From Rostratula benghalensis (lineage: Eukaryota; Chordata; Aves; Charadriiformes; Rostratulidae), in NCBI GenBank assembly GCA_013399305.1, contig VXAI01000183.1, positions 380,715 to 444,714 on the forward strand: DNA of 64,000 nucleotides, in the 5' to 3' direction. Shown in pieces: positions 12,117 to 26,094 of the stretch. Both the position numbers and the translations under genes were made by a program. The notes below the pieces were generated by a model. The model made no database searches, was not told the DNA's origin, and saw only the letters and a list, made by a program, of their open reading frames with translations. Position 1 is the stretch's first letter; each line of letters opens with the position of its first letter.

Positions 12117-12991
12117 TGTTTCCATGTTACTTTAAACAAAGAAGAGTTAAGGCCTTATCTTAACTATGCATTGGCACTGCAATGCGAAATGGTCATGCAA
12201 AATTAATTTTTAATGTGTTCAATTTATATTAAAAATTTCTGCAAGTGTGTGAATTTTTTTTCTAATGCTGGAGTGCTACTTCATTTACAATATTCCCTGA
12301 AGGTGTTTTTTTTTTTTTAAAGAGACTCTTAAACTGAAGCCATTTTAAGGGTTTTATGAGACATTATGTGAGCTTTCATATGCAAGTTAGTCGTTAAGTA
12401 CCAGATATTATATTCTGTAATATGCTTAAGTGATATTAGAGGCTGTATATAGCCTGCAGTAATGGCCATTGCTGCTTTTTTAATTTATCAAGAAAATGTT
12501 GCTTAAATAAGGAGCAAATCAGTGCTTGGGTGTAGACAATATAAATGTAAAGGAAGTAACAATGTTGTTGTGACGTACTTTGCACTTTCACTGGGGAACA
12601 AACCCAGGGTCCAGTTTCTCCTACTCCTATTGACACACATGGCAAGAACCATATATGTAGTGCTGGAGACATGTAAAAAGATATTTCATGGAATATCAGT
12701 AAACAGTGTATGACCATTACTCCTCAAGACTTCACGAGAACTAATATTATGGCTCCTGTAACTGGATTTTTTTGGTATGATTCCTGGCATTCAATCAAAG
12801 TAGCATGTCACACGTGGACTTAAGTGGGTGAAGTTTTTGAATGTTCAGCCTACAAAGGGAAATGTTTTTGTTAAGCTGGATTCACTGGTCAAGCTATCAA
12901 AACTAGGATAAACAAAACCAAACCAAACCAAAACCAACCTTGTATGGTGAAAAAATAGCTATTTTTTTTCTCTTCCCCCCATTAAGAGTAA

Positions 12992-13003
12992 GGGGGGGGG
13001 GGG
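12992..13003. repeat. G homopolymer
   Basis: A run of twelve G preceded by 'attaagagta'. It is prone to sequencing error and slippage. Confidence 0.9.
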
Positions 13004-16000
13004 AATAAATAAAAGCCTTTAAGCTAACAAACTTGTAGAAATAAAAACATCACTGGACTTTCCTTTTAAATGTGCCTCTTGCTCCATGTCCTGACACAGA
13101 AATAAAGTACTTTTGTAGTTGTGCTGCAGATAATTGGGATGCTGGCGAGTGTTACACTGACAACCCTGAGCAATGACACCTTATTTTGGCCACAAAGTCC
13201 CCCTCTGGCCCTGACTGTGTGGAGCCCCAGCTGATGGCAGAGGTTGTTCTGGTTAAAACATTCCCTCTCTAACCACAGACCATTATTCCATGCCCAGCTG
13301 CAAACTCCCATTTCCATGCAGAGTTATGATTGAAGAAACGTATTTCAAATAAAAATAATCTTTTCCATTTTCTTTCCCTCTCCCAGCTGCTGACTCCCAC
13401 CCTGATTCCTGTTCCTGAGTAGTGATTAATATTAAAAAAAAAATAAAATAAATAAAAAATCACATCATCTTTCTCTGTCCCGGCCTCTCCTCCCCCTCTG
13501 TTCTTCCCAGTCTTCCTCACAGCTGTGGATCCTCACCCCGCCTTTCAGTCGCCATCACTGTCGTCCCTGCTCTCCTCCCTCCCCTGGCTTGCTTAAGTAT
13601 TTCAGAGAAAAGTAATCCAGCTTCATCCAGGCTTTAGGATATCACTTCCCTTCTTGCCTGCACTTATCCTCACTTGCTGCCTTTGGGAGAAACAAGGCCC
13701 TCGGTGCCCTGGAATCCTCCTTTTTAATGAACCTTCTTGCAAACGAGGATCAAGATAGGCACCAAATCAGCAGTATGGACCTCAGCAAGCTCTAGCAGAG
13801 GAATTTGAGGACTCTCCATCAAAGAGCAGTTTTGCAGGGAACACACGGGCTCTCCAAAGTGACACAGCAAAAGCTCAATATAAACATTTCCGTGCCTCCC
13901 TCTTCTTGGTCTCAGCCTGCTCTATGACCTCATGCAAGACTGCCTGAAATCTGGTAAATGCAAAAAAGTCAGTGGCCCAGAGGGACCTTCCTGGCAAGGA
14001 GGAGTTGGCCGGTGAGCAGCAGGTCTGTGCTCCAGGGGAAGGGAGGTCAAGACAGGGTTAGCCACATTCCCTTGCAGGACAAAGTCTCCCTTGGCCATTT
14101 TTTTATGGTTTGTGACTATGCTGAATTCTCTTCACGGACCAGGAAACTTGGCCCCAGCCTCCCAAGTCTACAGTAGCTATTGGGAGAACTATATATTCAC
14201 CAGATGACAAATGGTCCTCCTTTCATCACAAAACTTTCATTGACGTCTAAGGATGAGGAAAACACAATACTCTCCGAGGGAAACATGGTACTTTTTGGTG
14301 TCTACAGCCCATGCATGGCTATTTCCTGTGGTTATAGGACAAGTTCCTGCTGTGATCTGCCCATCGCTCCTTCACTGGGGTGGCTTTTGCTTTTCTCTGG
14401 TGATGCTCCTTTGGTACATCCTCACTTTGTCTGGCTGACAGTCACAGTGCGGTCACATGTATCTGGGTTTGCCCCTTCCTGGGCAAATTCACAGGCAGCT
14501 TGCACTAAAGACTACCAGAAGAAAATGAAATGAAACAAAACCAACCCAAGAGATAGAAAGCAGTAATAAATATAATAAATCAATCAACACCTAAATCACC
14601 TCCTGCCCTGGTTTTGTGCTGTCCTCCCTCCCTGTGGTGACCCCCAGCACCAGTGTGCCCTGCTGCAGACTCTCTTCCCCAGTCACGCTAGGAATCTGAC
14701 CTCTGGAACCAACTTTTAGTTTAAAGCTCTTTCATATGGTCCAAACCATTTTACCCTTTTCTCCAAGGATATCAGTGGAAGTTTCCTGTTCATGTCCACG
14801 TGGTCAAAGGCCAATTAGGCTTTTCTAAGGTCACCAGCTTGGGTCTTGGCACGTGGAACTTGAACTGGCTTAGTCCTTGATAGGTAACAGAGCATCTGCT
14901 TCTCTTCTCCCTCCCATCCGCTTTTGCTCACCCGCACAAAGCCTCACTATATTAATAAAATATTGTCCCATTCTTCACCTGATGAGTCCCTGTGCACGTG
15001 CCTCTGTGTCTATTTTGTATGTACCATCTCTGCGTGCATATATATGTGCGTGCTCTTCATGTGTGCCAATGTACCTTCCCCTGATTACATACAAACAGAT
15101 GTTTATATATAGAATGCATATTATAAATTTAAATTGATAGAGGAACATAAATCTGAATAAATCACAGCTAAGCTGTAGCTTAAAATAAACATTCTGGAAA
15201 AAAATAAGCAAATAAACTTTTTTTTTTCCTTTTCTTTTTTGGCAGAATGTTTATTTATTTAACAACAGCGATGCAGTTGCTTACAGTTTCTACAAATGTT
15301 TTATCTCTTCTTCCTCCGCACCTGTCCCTGAGTGAATAGAGCCACATCTGTCTCATCTTGGCATAACAAGTACACATCTACATCTGTGAAAGATGATTCC
15401 ATTTTTGAAGGAAACACTGTCTACTTTTACACTCCTGCAGTCTGCTAGAAATTATTACACAATGGATTTTGTGTCTTGCAGGAAGGCTGCTAAATAGTGA
15501 ATAGCGCGTTTGGAAATGATACAACAAAAGTAATGCCCTACTTTAACAAATAGATAGCTAGATATAGATATAAATATATATTTATTCTGAACTTTACACA
15601 TAAGATAGATGCACTGATTAATGCTACCTTCAATTTTCTGTTTCTGGCGTAGCGGACTTTCACTTAAAAAGCTCAGGAAATGGGAACTTTAGAGTACAAG
15701 GATAGTAATGGGATACAGAAGCTTTCACCCGTCAGCTGCTGAGTCAAAGCCTAGATGAAGCTGGTAGCAACTGCAAAAGTACCCAATGGTTGTTTAGTAG
15801 CACATATGAAATAAGATAACGAGGTCTTTGGACAACAGAAGGTGTGGTGTGGATCATTTTCCTGAGGTGTCATACTGCAATATCCTTGGTTTGCCCCTTC
15901 TGAACAAAGATCATGTGTAGTGGGCAAACACAGTCCCGGCCTGAGCCAGGGTGTGGGAGGATCTGTTGGGAGGGACCATGGCCAGGCCACTTGCAGTGGT

Positions 16001-17017
16001 GGCACAAGGTGTGTGAAGACCCTTGGCACTCCAGGAAAATGATGTCTTCTATGCCATGGTGCCAGTGTGGCCAGTGACCTCTTGGCTTAGGGCCCAGCCA
16101 TGATGTTGGTATCGGCACTGGGCTCTTGGTTCAGAGCAGCCACATTCTATCGCAGTTAGGTTATTAATGAGATCCAGTAGCTCATTAAATAAATGAAGAG
16201 GTGAGCCTTAGCTGATATAGTTAAAGGTTTAATGAGGTAAAATAGCAAAATAGCCAAAAACCTCTTGCTGACTGCATCACTGGTGATACTGAACTGATGA
16301 GCAGTCGTTGCGTTATGCGTTGCTTTTATGGGCTTGGCTATCAAAGCTGAAATAAAAATAAAGGAAAGGTGAAGAGTCTTGAAGCTCTTCTTTCCCTGTC
16401 GTTATTTCCCTTCACCATTACTACCTCCCATGCGTGCAGCAGCTCTTGTAGTAATGTCCTAGAAATTTTAAAAGCAGTGCAGGGGAGTGATTCAGACGAG
16501 CAAGTTTGCCCGGGGAGGGTGGTCACCCACCACACTCATAGGACCTCTGCTACCTGGTACAGACCATGTCATGCCTTGTGCCAACACGCCCATGTCTGCT
16601 GACCAACTAGGAAACAGAGAATTTTTAATCTGTAGGGGTGGAAGAAATATTTCACCCTCCCCCCAAAAAAAATTGGCCTGGCCAAGAAATAAAAACTTTG
16701 CCTATGGAAAAAAATCTGCCTGTAGTAAAATTTCCTCTCACCTCTTTCATCACTTCCTGGCTATTTTTAATCCTTTGTCAACGTGGAGGTCTGTGCAAAA
16801 CATGAGGAGTCTTCCTTGCTTCCTCACCCACTGAGACTTTTCAAACTGAAGAAAAAAAAGAAAAAAGAAAGAAGTAAATACAGAAGCAACAGTTTTGCTT
16901 TCGAAGATGAAGGCTATTTCTCTCTCAGACTTTGTTCTTTTCCCTCACTGTGTTGCAGGACAGAGAGGGAGTGAGGGCAAGACAGATTCCCTCCCCTGGG
17001 ATTTCAAAACAGTCTGA

Positions 17018-17042
17018 NNNNNNNNNNNNNNNNNNNNNNNNN
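17018..17042. other. Assembly gap (25 N)
   Basis: Twenty-five N characters. The true length of missing sequence is unknown. Confidence 0.99.
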
Positions 17043-17821
17043 AGAAATCAGAATGTGTTCATTAATTTGATTTCAGAAGTGAATGATTTTACATGGGAAA
17101 AGAATCCCTACCAGAATACCTTATCAATTGTAATCAATTTAATTCATTAAAAATAATCCTGGTTCTTATATCATTCTAAGACGTCATGGTAGGTGGTGCC
17201 AGTCCTTAATACTTCAGCAAACAGGACTGGTGATTTTCTTTTAAGGCAAGTATGGAGGGGAGAGGACAATTTGAACTCATCTACTATTCTCCTTCCACAT
17301 AGTATATTGGCGTGTTGATACACAGGTCTCAGATGCCACGATGCCAACATTCCTTCACTCTTTCCCTTGTTTTGTTTTTGTTTTGGCTTTTTTTTAGTCT
17401 TTCACGCACTATCTTTAGTCTTTCTTAAAATTAACTGCTTGATTTACCCGTCCTACCTGGGAATTTGTGATTCATACCTTCCCTTTTTTTTCTCCCCCTC
17501 TCTCTCCTGCCAGACCTTTCCAACTCCCAAATGCTGTTTTATCTTCTATATTAAGCACCTCAGGCTCTGATGTACATGACAATGGCCTGTACTTTAAACA
17601 CACACACACACAAAAGCCCACTAGTAATCTGAGATTTTTTTTCTTTTCTACAGTGTGATGTACATAAACGAAGTGCAGACTCCAGACCTTTCACAATCTT
17701 AATAAATATTTATATTTAATTTTCTATCTTCTTTACCTTTGTTTTTCATATTTATTTTTTAAAAGGAATGAAAAAAAAAATATCATTGACAGTTATATAA
17801 TGTGTATTATTTACTTAATAG
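17043..17821. other. Unique AT-rich DNA, no gene seen
   Basis: Pyrimidine-rich tracts near 17,370-17,400 and 17,480-17,510, a CA run at 17598-17613 and AT-rich sequence at 17,700-17,800. No transposon or exon recognised. Confidence 0.6.
17598..17613. repeat. (AC)n microsatellite
   Basis: Eight AC units following 'gtactttaa'. Confidence 0.9.
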
Positions 17822-18012
17822 CTGTTCTGGTCTATTGGGTAAAAATATATTCAGGCAGTTTTTAAGAACACGTATTATGTACCCAAGAGACCAGAGAGAC
17901 TCTGAAGGAGCTGTTCCAGTCTATTGGGTAAATATGTATTTAGGCAATTTTTCAAAATATGTTAAAACTCCTTCGGTGCCATTCTGGTCAATTGGTTAAA
18001 TATGTATTTAGG
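17822..18012 (+). repeat. Three-copy imperfect tandem repeat
   Basis: Three related copies begin near 17822, 17911 and 17979. Each opens with a version of 'ctgttctggtctattgggta', then 'aatatgtatttaggca' and a T-rich tail ending in 'tttttaa' or 'tttttcaa'. Spacings are 89 and 68 bases, so copy ends have been trimmed or expanded. Copies 2 and 3 are more alike (shared 'ttaaatatgtatttaggc') than either is to copy 1. It looks like local duplication with later decay. No family recognised. Confidence 0.8.
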
Positions 18013-19504
18013 CTTCTTTTTTTTTAAATGCCTTTTACGTAGCTGATAGACTGAAGAAGCTGTAACTGCTGAACATGTTTTCGTAATTTTTACCTATGGG
18101 TATTGCTTCTAGTCCCTTCCTCTGTTTCAGCTCTGTCCCCTGCTGTTGCATCTATCACATCACTGAGGATGTGTTACAAGCATCGTCACCTAGAGCAGCA
18201 GCACAAGCAAAGGCTACCACAAAGAGTTTTATACGCGAGCAACGTTAGGAATTACATTCACCCATCCTTCCTCCTGGCCAGTGATGCTCTACACGTATTT
18301 TTCCCGCCTTTGGCACTCTGTCGGTGGACTGACATACTTTGCATTGTACAGTGCTGCTTAGACTGATGGATATTTTTAAACCAGACCCATTTTTCAATAT
18401 TCCAGGACACAAAATGGCATTCTGAAGCCCTGCTGTCAATGTTTATATGAATGAAGTTTAGCACATGCTTAACTAAGAGCTAGATCAGGGCTCAACCAAC
18501 AGCACTTCTATCACTTTAAATTTAAATACATTATTTTTATATATATATATGCCTCCAAAAATCTTTTTAGGTGTTCAAGGTGATAGGAAAATCAAATCTG
18601 ATGGCTGAGCTGTGACACAAGTTTCTGAATATCTTAATGTAAAGTAGCTGTGACAGATGTTAGTATGCTGGGGTTTGTACAACTTCTGCTATATTTCAGC
18701 TGAAGATATATATTTACATCTAGTTCTTTCTGAGTGAGTTCTGGTGAGAATTTTACACAGAGGTAGAAGCAGGGGCTGGGCTTAACACAGCGGTTCAAGG
18801 AAGGGAGAAGAGGAATCTCTTCCAAGGTTTTTTCCTATTAATCTGCAGATTTCTATAGGATTTGCTCCATGGTTCCCTCTTTGCCTTAACCCTCCACATA
18901 CCACGTTCAGCCTGTTCATCCACAGAATATCTTCGTTTTCCTGTGTTGATTGCGATTCAGGAAGTCCAGGTCCTTCCCAACTTTCTCCGGGTGGGAACTC
19001 AGCTTTCCTTGCAGTCCAAGTTGCTCCAGATAGTAGGTGGCTGCTCTTGATTGATGGTGGAGCAAACATTGGTGATTGAATCCCACCTCTTGTTCTGCTT
19101 CAGGACAGATTTGCACTCTCCCTTCACAGAAAAAGGGTGTTACTCACCCATCCAAGAATTAGAGAGCTTGTTCTCTGTTGTTTTTCCGCCCCCCCCTTTT
19201 GCAGAAATTTTTATATAGGTTATTATAACAATAAATTATAACAATAATCTTTGCTCTTTTTAATTTTCCACGAATCACTTTTTTCATTAATAAGACAGCA
19301 ATGGTAAATATTTCCCTCAAATGAGTTCAGAAAGCTTTAATTACATTAGTTGACTTGCACCTACTGCAGGGATGGAAAAGAGAAAAATTAGAAAGAAGCA
19401 TGAGAAAATGAGGAATAGACATGTCTATTCACACATGCCCAAGGACAGGTATATGGACACGTGGAGGTGGAAATGCAAATTTAGTGGGACAAAAATATTT
19501 TAAA

Positions 19505-19565
19505 CAAGCACATGCTAAGCTGGGAATACTCTCGTTGAAGTCAGTGGGGACAGTTAAATCTAAGC
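19505..19565. repeat. Old interspersed repeat scrap
   Basis: 'aagcacatgctaagctggga' and 'gttgaagtcagtgggga' match the CATTGAAGTCAATGGGA-type signature shared with the fragment at 880-1045. Too short and decayed for a family name. Confidence 0.35.
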
Positions 19566-20499
19566 CAACAGTAAACCTTTACAGATTGGAGTAAAATGAT
19601 GTCACCATTTCAAATAAATCAACTACTTTGTTTTGCATTAATGCAAGCTTAATTCAGGGGATTTTTTTAAAGAAACCCAAATGTGGAAAAATATTGATAA
19701 GAATTCTGACAAGGAATATTAATAAATGAAAATGTTGATAAGAACTCTAGATATATTTGATGAGTTATTGCCAAAACTACTTTATAATCCAAATTATTAG
19801 ACCAGCTGTAATGCTAGTATAAAAACAGCAGTGCATTTGAACTGATGCTGTGTCACTCATATAATTTCATAAACAATGATCAAATCCCATCAGAATAAGA
19901 AACATCTTGGCTGTCAAACATTGCAAGATGCTTTCCAGATCCACCAGTCTATCCAGGCCTTTCCATTAATCAACACTACATAAGCTTTTATTTTTTTTCT
20001 TTTTAAATCATGGAGCTGGGTGCTGGGAGGTGCTCTCAACAGGAACTCTTGCTGTTTAACGTGATCAAACCTGAAATGTGATTCCATTTTTATAATACAA
20101 AGATCCCTGCTGGCTTTGGGGAGTCCTGATAGGTACTGTGTCCAGATCCGGATGTTGAGCTAATTCTGTAGAAAGACTAAAATTCCATTTTTTATACATA
20201 TTCCAGTTTGTTGGGGTTGACAGAGGCCAGGGTTGCTTGTTTGGTTTGTTGGTTGTGGGGTTTTTTTCACCTACTTACTTCATAACTTATTGGTGAGGTT
20301 TTTCTTTTCAAAGGATACTCCCACCTTGCCAGGCAAAACACGGGTGACCGGTGACTGCGGCTTCTGAAATAGCTCTGCCAAACTGCTTCACCTCTGCCTG
20401 TTGAACCGTGTTCATGGCCCTTTCCTAGATAATAAAGGAATTTATCCTTTTTTGGACCATAATCATTACCGGGCCAAAGTGTTTTAAAATTTAAGAAGT

Positions 20500-20524
20500 A
20501 AAAAAAAAAAAAAAAAAAAAAAAA
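20500..20524. repeat. Poly(A) tract
   Basis: A 25-base A run followed by 'gaaactc'. No retroposed body is recognised upstream, so it is called only as a homopolymer. Confidence 0.92.
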
Positions 20525-23335
20525 GAAACTCTTGTATGTATATTAACTATATTTGCAATATATAAAACATATAAAGAAGGAACATTCACTGTTTCTCCAT
20601 AGCCAGGAGGTTTCCCTGCTTGTATATGGAAGTAACTATAATAGGGGGCATGATGCCTGGTTACCCTACCATTGGCATAATCTGATTTAACAATTTCAGT
20701 GATCCTAAGAATATCCTTATTGTATCAAAATGTGTGACAGCCTGATGATGGGCACAAATGAGGGATGAGATCAGACCCAGTTGCATTCAATTAAATGGAA
20801 ATGTGATGTTTTCAACAGTCAAAAAACGCTGGAGACATCATCAAAGCTATCAGTGCCCATCTCTTCACAATCTCTACTATGATCATTTTGTTCTCGTACC
20901 ATTGATCTACTGCAAAACTGAAAATTAATTTAAAGGAGGAAAGATCTTCAAATATTTATATCTCAATATACATGTGGGCAAATTACAGACTGAGAGCCGA
21001 CAGCTTATTGCACTAGCCTGGATGAGCACTAAACCTAGGACCTGAGCCAAATCTCATAAGGATTGAAAAGGCAACCTTTCACTGGACGTTAGATTCAGCC
21101 CAGATTTCGAGTCCTCCTTCCAGATGTGTGCCCACGCACATTTTCTTCTTGTACATTTTCCTGTCACAAGACTTGTTGGGTCTGTCACCAGGAAAGGCTG
21201 CACATGGAGCCCTTTGATTTGTGAAGGTGCCTTTTGGTTCAAAACAACTGAAGCCAAGGACGGGAGAGAGAAAAAGGCCGGTTGGTGCAGAGATGTGGGT
21301 AAATAGAGACACAACAACATTCATTAGCTTAGCAGTAACCCAGCCTTCTCTAACAGGCATTTACCTTGTTTCACGTGATATTAAGCAAACTCAGTATCAT
21401 AATACTGAAAAAAGGAGCTGATCTATTGAAGGTGGCTGGACTCTGGCCACTTCTGTTCTCTGTCACCACCCCCAAGACAAAATGAAAGTGCCACGAAATA
21501 CCTGAGTCTTGACATACTTATTTTTCCCTCAAGAGCACACACCAGAATATCCAGGGTCCCCTTTGCCTTTGGAATTGACTCATTATTTTTTTCTTCTCTG
21601 CACTGGACACCACTCACAAACTGAAATGGATAATTTCCATTATCATTAAATTTCAGAGTTTTACTGCGTTCTTCTGATCTCTGAAAAGCAGCAGCTGAAG
21701 CAGAGACTCCTCCTTAGGTTTTGTCTTCTCGCCCTGGGAAAATAAAAATAAATACATCTTTCTGAGTCACGAATAGGCATGAATGTGTATACCATCGGCA
21801 CCATCATTGCTTCTGGGAAGTCCCAGAGCAGATTGAATTGACCCCTGGATATGGAAACACATTTTAAGTTGTGAGGGGGACCCCAGTGAGAAAGATGCAG
21901 ATCCACCACAGCCAGTAGTAGCAATTCAAAAGGGGATTAAAAGAGAAAAGCCTTCCTAGTGCCAAAAACTACTCTCATGCTTGTATCTGTGGCACACATG
22001 GATGGAGAGAGCTCCAGCACATCTGAGCATGAGACTTCTGCCTCGAGGAGCTGGTGAGCCCAAGGCTGGAGTAACAACTCAGCACCTCTGCATCGGGGAG
22101 AAGAGAAACCCTCCAGCTTTGTGGGATGCTCTTCTGCATATCTTAGAGCACAAATGTGGTTCTTGAAGGATTTTTCTTTTTCTAATTTTAGTAAAAAAAT
22201 TACAATAGGGAGGTACTTCCTCACAGTACCTAGCACATTATCCACTGATAAGAGAAATAAATTCTGTTGTTTGATCTTGCACCGTATTATTCTGAAACCA
22301 ACTTAATATGCAATGTGAAAGATGCTTTATCATTTCAAATTTTAAAAATGCCCTACTTTCAGAATTGGGAGTGAGCACAAGTTTATGAGAAAAGACCATC
22401 AGATTCATCATGTTGATTGGCTTAAAATTAGATGACCTGTTATTTTAAAATACCGTCAGAGTCCTTCGTTTGCTTTGTAGCTACAGTCTAAGCACTTGAA
22501 AAACCTTTGATGGGCATATTAGTATGATATATAAGAATTTAAGTATTTATCTCTCTAAAATGTGACTTTCCTTGCTTGTGAGAAATTTTCTAACTGGGAA
22601 GGTTTCCAAAACTGCTCTCATGTAGCTTCATGGAATTTTCTCAGCTCTTGTGTTTGCTCCTTCTCCACACCTCTTCCCCAGTGCAGAGAGGCACATCTGT
22701 CTGTTTTCTGCCTTATCAAGCAGACATCTACATCTGTGAGGAAAACTCCACTTCCTTAGCTAAAAACCTGTATCTGATTGTGGTAATAAAGCACTACTTC
22801 CTCAGTTCAAAACATACATCAGACAGGACCAATTACTTCAAATGACTCATAGCAACAGGCAAAGCAATAGTCGTCTTTTCAAAGCCTTTGAACTTCTACC
22901 GCTTCAAAGGTGTACTAAAATGTGGTTATGAGGCGATTGTCTAAAATTGCCAAATTACCAGTTTCCAAGCTTTGACGTTTGTTATTTCGAGCAACCAGAC
23001 AAAGGAAAGCAGTTCATTCACCCGCTGAGAAAAAGAGCAAAACAAAAAGATATTTCCTAGGTGAAGAGAGCTCTTAATACGATGCATTCCTAAACACAAA
23101 CCAGAAAAATACTTATGCTTTAAATTAACCAAATAATATAATTAGATTATCAGACAATGCACAACAATAATGCAAAATGCAAACAATATGATCCAAAGCT
23201 ACTGAGTGAATTTAACAGGCTTTTAATCACATCCTGGAGGTCAGAGAGGCTCAATGTGTTATTACTGGGAATCAAAGCTTTTCACCTTTAGGTCACCCGT
23301 TTGAATGTGGCACAGGTTGGTTCTGACGGAACATC

Positions 23336-23351
23336 ATTACCATCTGGTAAT
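23336..23351. promoter_or_regulatory. Palindromic E-box/homeodomain composite (candidate site)
   Basis: ATTACC-ATCT-GGTAAT is an inverted repeat whose centre gives an E-box (CATCTG) directly abutting a homeodomain core (TAATTA, 23348-23353). Such pairing resembles composite bHLH/homeodomain sites. A single site carries little weight alone. Confidence 0.2.
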
Positions 23352-26094
23352 TACTGGCGAGGCTATCTGACATGGGCTTCTGGTCTCACAGCAGCCCCAA
23401 AAAAGAGGTATTTGAAGAAGCCAGCATGAGCATGTGCCTCAACTGCAGTGGGCAGTGATGGACAGTGGTGTCCAACAGAAGTCACCTGATCAAACAACAG
23501 ACATAATTATGTGCAACCCAAAGCTCTTACTTGGGCAAGACTTTCAGAGCTTTCTACTACTTCCAAATAGTATTAAATACACTCAGGAAGTTATTCTTCA
23601 AAATTGCCACATTAATTGTTTCCAATATATACTATTCCACTTTTCTTATGGTGGACAGAGCATCAGTAATGCATTGTCCTTGATGGTGGTGGCTTTCTCT
23701 TGACAAGAACCATGTACATTGACAAAGAGATGCAATAAAACTTTTTTTTTACTCTAGTTGGCTAATAGCTATTCCTTTGATGGAACGATCCAATCTATAT
23801 AACTGCCATAACCATGAAACTAACTTCAAAAAATTAAGTTACTAAGAAGAATCCTACATACTGAACATCATAAAGCATATTCTTACTTCTTACTGTCCCA
23901 AAAACCTTTGGGTCTTCATGACACAACTCTTAATTTAACAGAAATCTTTCAATATTAAGACTGCATTTAAATAAATAACGGTTTAGTTCTATATTGTATT
24001 TCTGATTGCTTCACTTTTGTATTATAACACTAAGGCTTTAGTTTCCTCATGATTTATTTTATTGAGTTTTTACCTGCTTTCTTGAGAATGAAGATGGCCA
24101 AGCATGTATTTTGAAGGACCTTGATCCAATTTATTATACTCCAAAGTTAAAAGGAAGCTCTGTCTCATCAATTTTGTGGTACTGCTATGAGAAGATCATG
24201 AAAGCTGAATTTATCCAGAAGGTAGATAGATGTTTTTCACAAGCCTCTAAGAAAACAAGAGAGAGTATTCACCGTCACATATTTTTACGTTGTATTGATA
24301 TGTCAGAAAGGGTGGTAATATATTCTCTGAACTCTTCCTTTAGTGTTCTCTAAATCCATTTTGGTTTGTGTGCAACATCTATCAGAGCATGTTATGCCTC
24401 CACTAGGTCACATTTACTTATCTTGGGCACTGGTCCTCAATATTAGGGAAAACATAATGGTTTATTCAGGACATTGTGGGTCACCTTTTAGCCCATTGGA
24501 ATAAACACTGGAGAAAGAACTCAAACTTTCTTACTTTATGTCTAGAGGTCTGCGTAGGAAGGATTATTTTCATTGGACCAGGTATATTTATGCATTAGAT
24601 TATTTTTCATAAATCAATTGGGGTTTGTTTCCAAGAAAGTTTGTTGTGAAAATCTGACACAAACAACTCAAACTACATCACCCAGATGTTACTGAACAGG
24701 AAAAATATGGTACAGTCCCAATTCCTAATTGGTGTAACTCTTCAAACCTGTTTTTCCATGCAAATAGCCACTTATATGAAATCAAGGAAAATAAGGTTTC
24801 ATCAGTAGGTCAACATTAAAAGTATTGTTTCTCCACAAATCTTGTCTGAAATATATTTCCACAACTAGAGAAATAGAGAAATGCAACAAAAGAGAGGCAG
24901 AGAAAATTCATTTAAAGATTCCAGCATTCAGAGTGGAGGTCTGTTCAGGGCTAGAAGTCACTTCTGGCTTTGGTAGGAAGAAAGCCTACAGGCACTTCTT
25001 TTTCTGAGTAAGTTACATCTGTTCAGACACTGTACTTTGCTAACACCATACTTTTGTTTTTTAGACTGAAGATCCTTCAAGTCTAGCAGCTCAGATGCTT
25101 GCATCCGTCTGTACCCTTTTGGGTGAATACCTGTCACTTTAGGGAGTCTTCTCTGATCATCTCTTCCATGGTGAGATTCAGATTGCCCCACTAACACACT
25201 GCTTTCTCTCCTCTGGCACATGGTCAAGTGCCACCAACCCAAGACCTTAGGCTTCACTCCAGTTAAGGAAATAACAGATTGTCTCCAACAGCTTTCTGCC
25301 TTCTCTTGATTAGGAAACTGAAAGGATCTCTGAGAATATTTGATGGAGTAAAAATATGTGTACATATATATCCTGATATAAGTGTATATATATATCCCTT
25401 CACTAGATTTCCAGGAATCAAACAGCAATGCTTTTGTACAAAGCTAGAGTTTCAGTTTAGCCCTGTGTCAACAGAAACCCACAAATCTCTCCAGGAAAAT
25501 ACATTTCAAAAAGCACATATTCTTCAGCGACCGGTGGTCCCTAATCTGAAAGGACCAAGAAAAGTAGTCAAGGTCTGTGCCAGAGGTTTTAAATTGTTGC
25601 TGCAGTCTAGAGCAATATTCACTCATTCCTCCCATGCACCATTCTCTGTGTCAAGGTCCAGTCTGTATTTTCCCATTCTCCCAGAGCACACCCACCCACA
25701 CTCCTAGAGATTTTATTGGCAAGAGCCTTGTTACTCCTGAAACATGTTCTGATGCCACTTTCCCAGCAAAATAAGGTATTAACATTAGCATTGTTAATAA
25801 ATATTGGTAGTATCTCTGAAAAAATATCACCAGGCTGGAAAAGATGACAAGTACTGGCAGTGATCATAAATTGCCCATGAATTGCCTTTCATCGCAGGAC
25901 AATGAATGTGGAGAACCAGAGCACAAACAACCATTTGGAGGAACTGTGTATGTTCTCTGTACTTTGATACAACTCCGAGTGATGTTTCCTGTCATCCACT
26001 GAGGATCGGAATTTACGAGCACGTCAGCGCATACATTTAAGTTGAAGATGCCCAGATGGGGAAACCCTCTCACCAGAAGTATGAAATACCCATC

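Larger units (their letters stand above)
11352..17017. other. Unique DNA with microsatellites, no gene seen
   Basis: Contents noted: homeodomain-like sites near 12,030-12,090, an AG microsatellite at 12096-12116, 'caaaaccaaaccaaaccaaa'-type low complexity near 12,905-12,940, a G run at 12992-13003, a pyrimidine-rich stretch at about 13,470-13,600, and an A/T-rich interval near 15,080-15,240. Open frames up to 117 codons show no domain. Confidence 0.55.
18013..26094. other. Long unique stretch, no gene seen
   Basis: About 8 kb of AT-rich DNA with no CR1 tail visible. Items noted: a short AT dinucleotide run near 18,538-18,551, phrases of old repeats at about 18,458-18,500 ('gcacatgcttaactaagagc') and 19,505-19,565, an A run at 20500-20524, a palindromic homeodomain/E-box composite at 23336-23351, and a 156-codon minus-strand opening at 24958-25428 containing a Tyr/Ile run translated from TATATA sequence. 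Confidence 0.5.

Noticed and set aside
24958..25428. 156-codon minus-strand opening
   Set aside because: Its N-terminal part translates TATATA-type repeats into Tyr/Ile runs, no domain is visible, and no splice context supports it.
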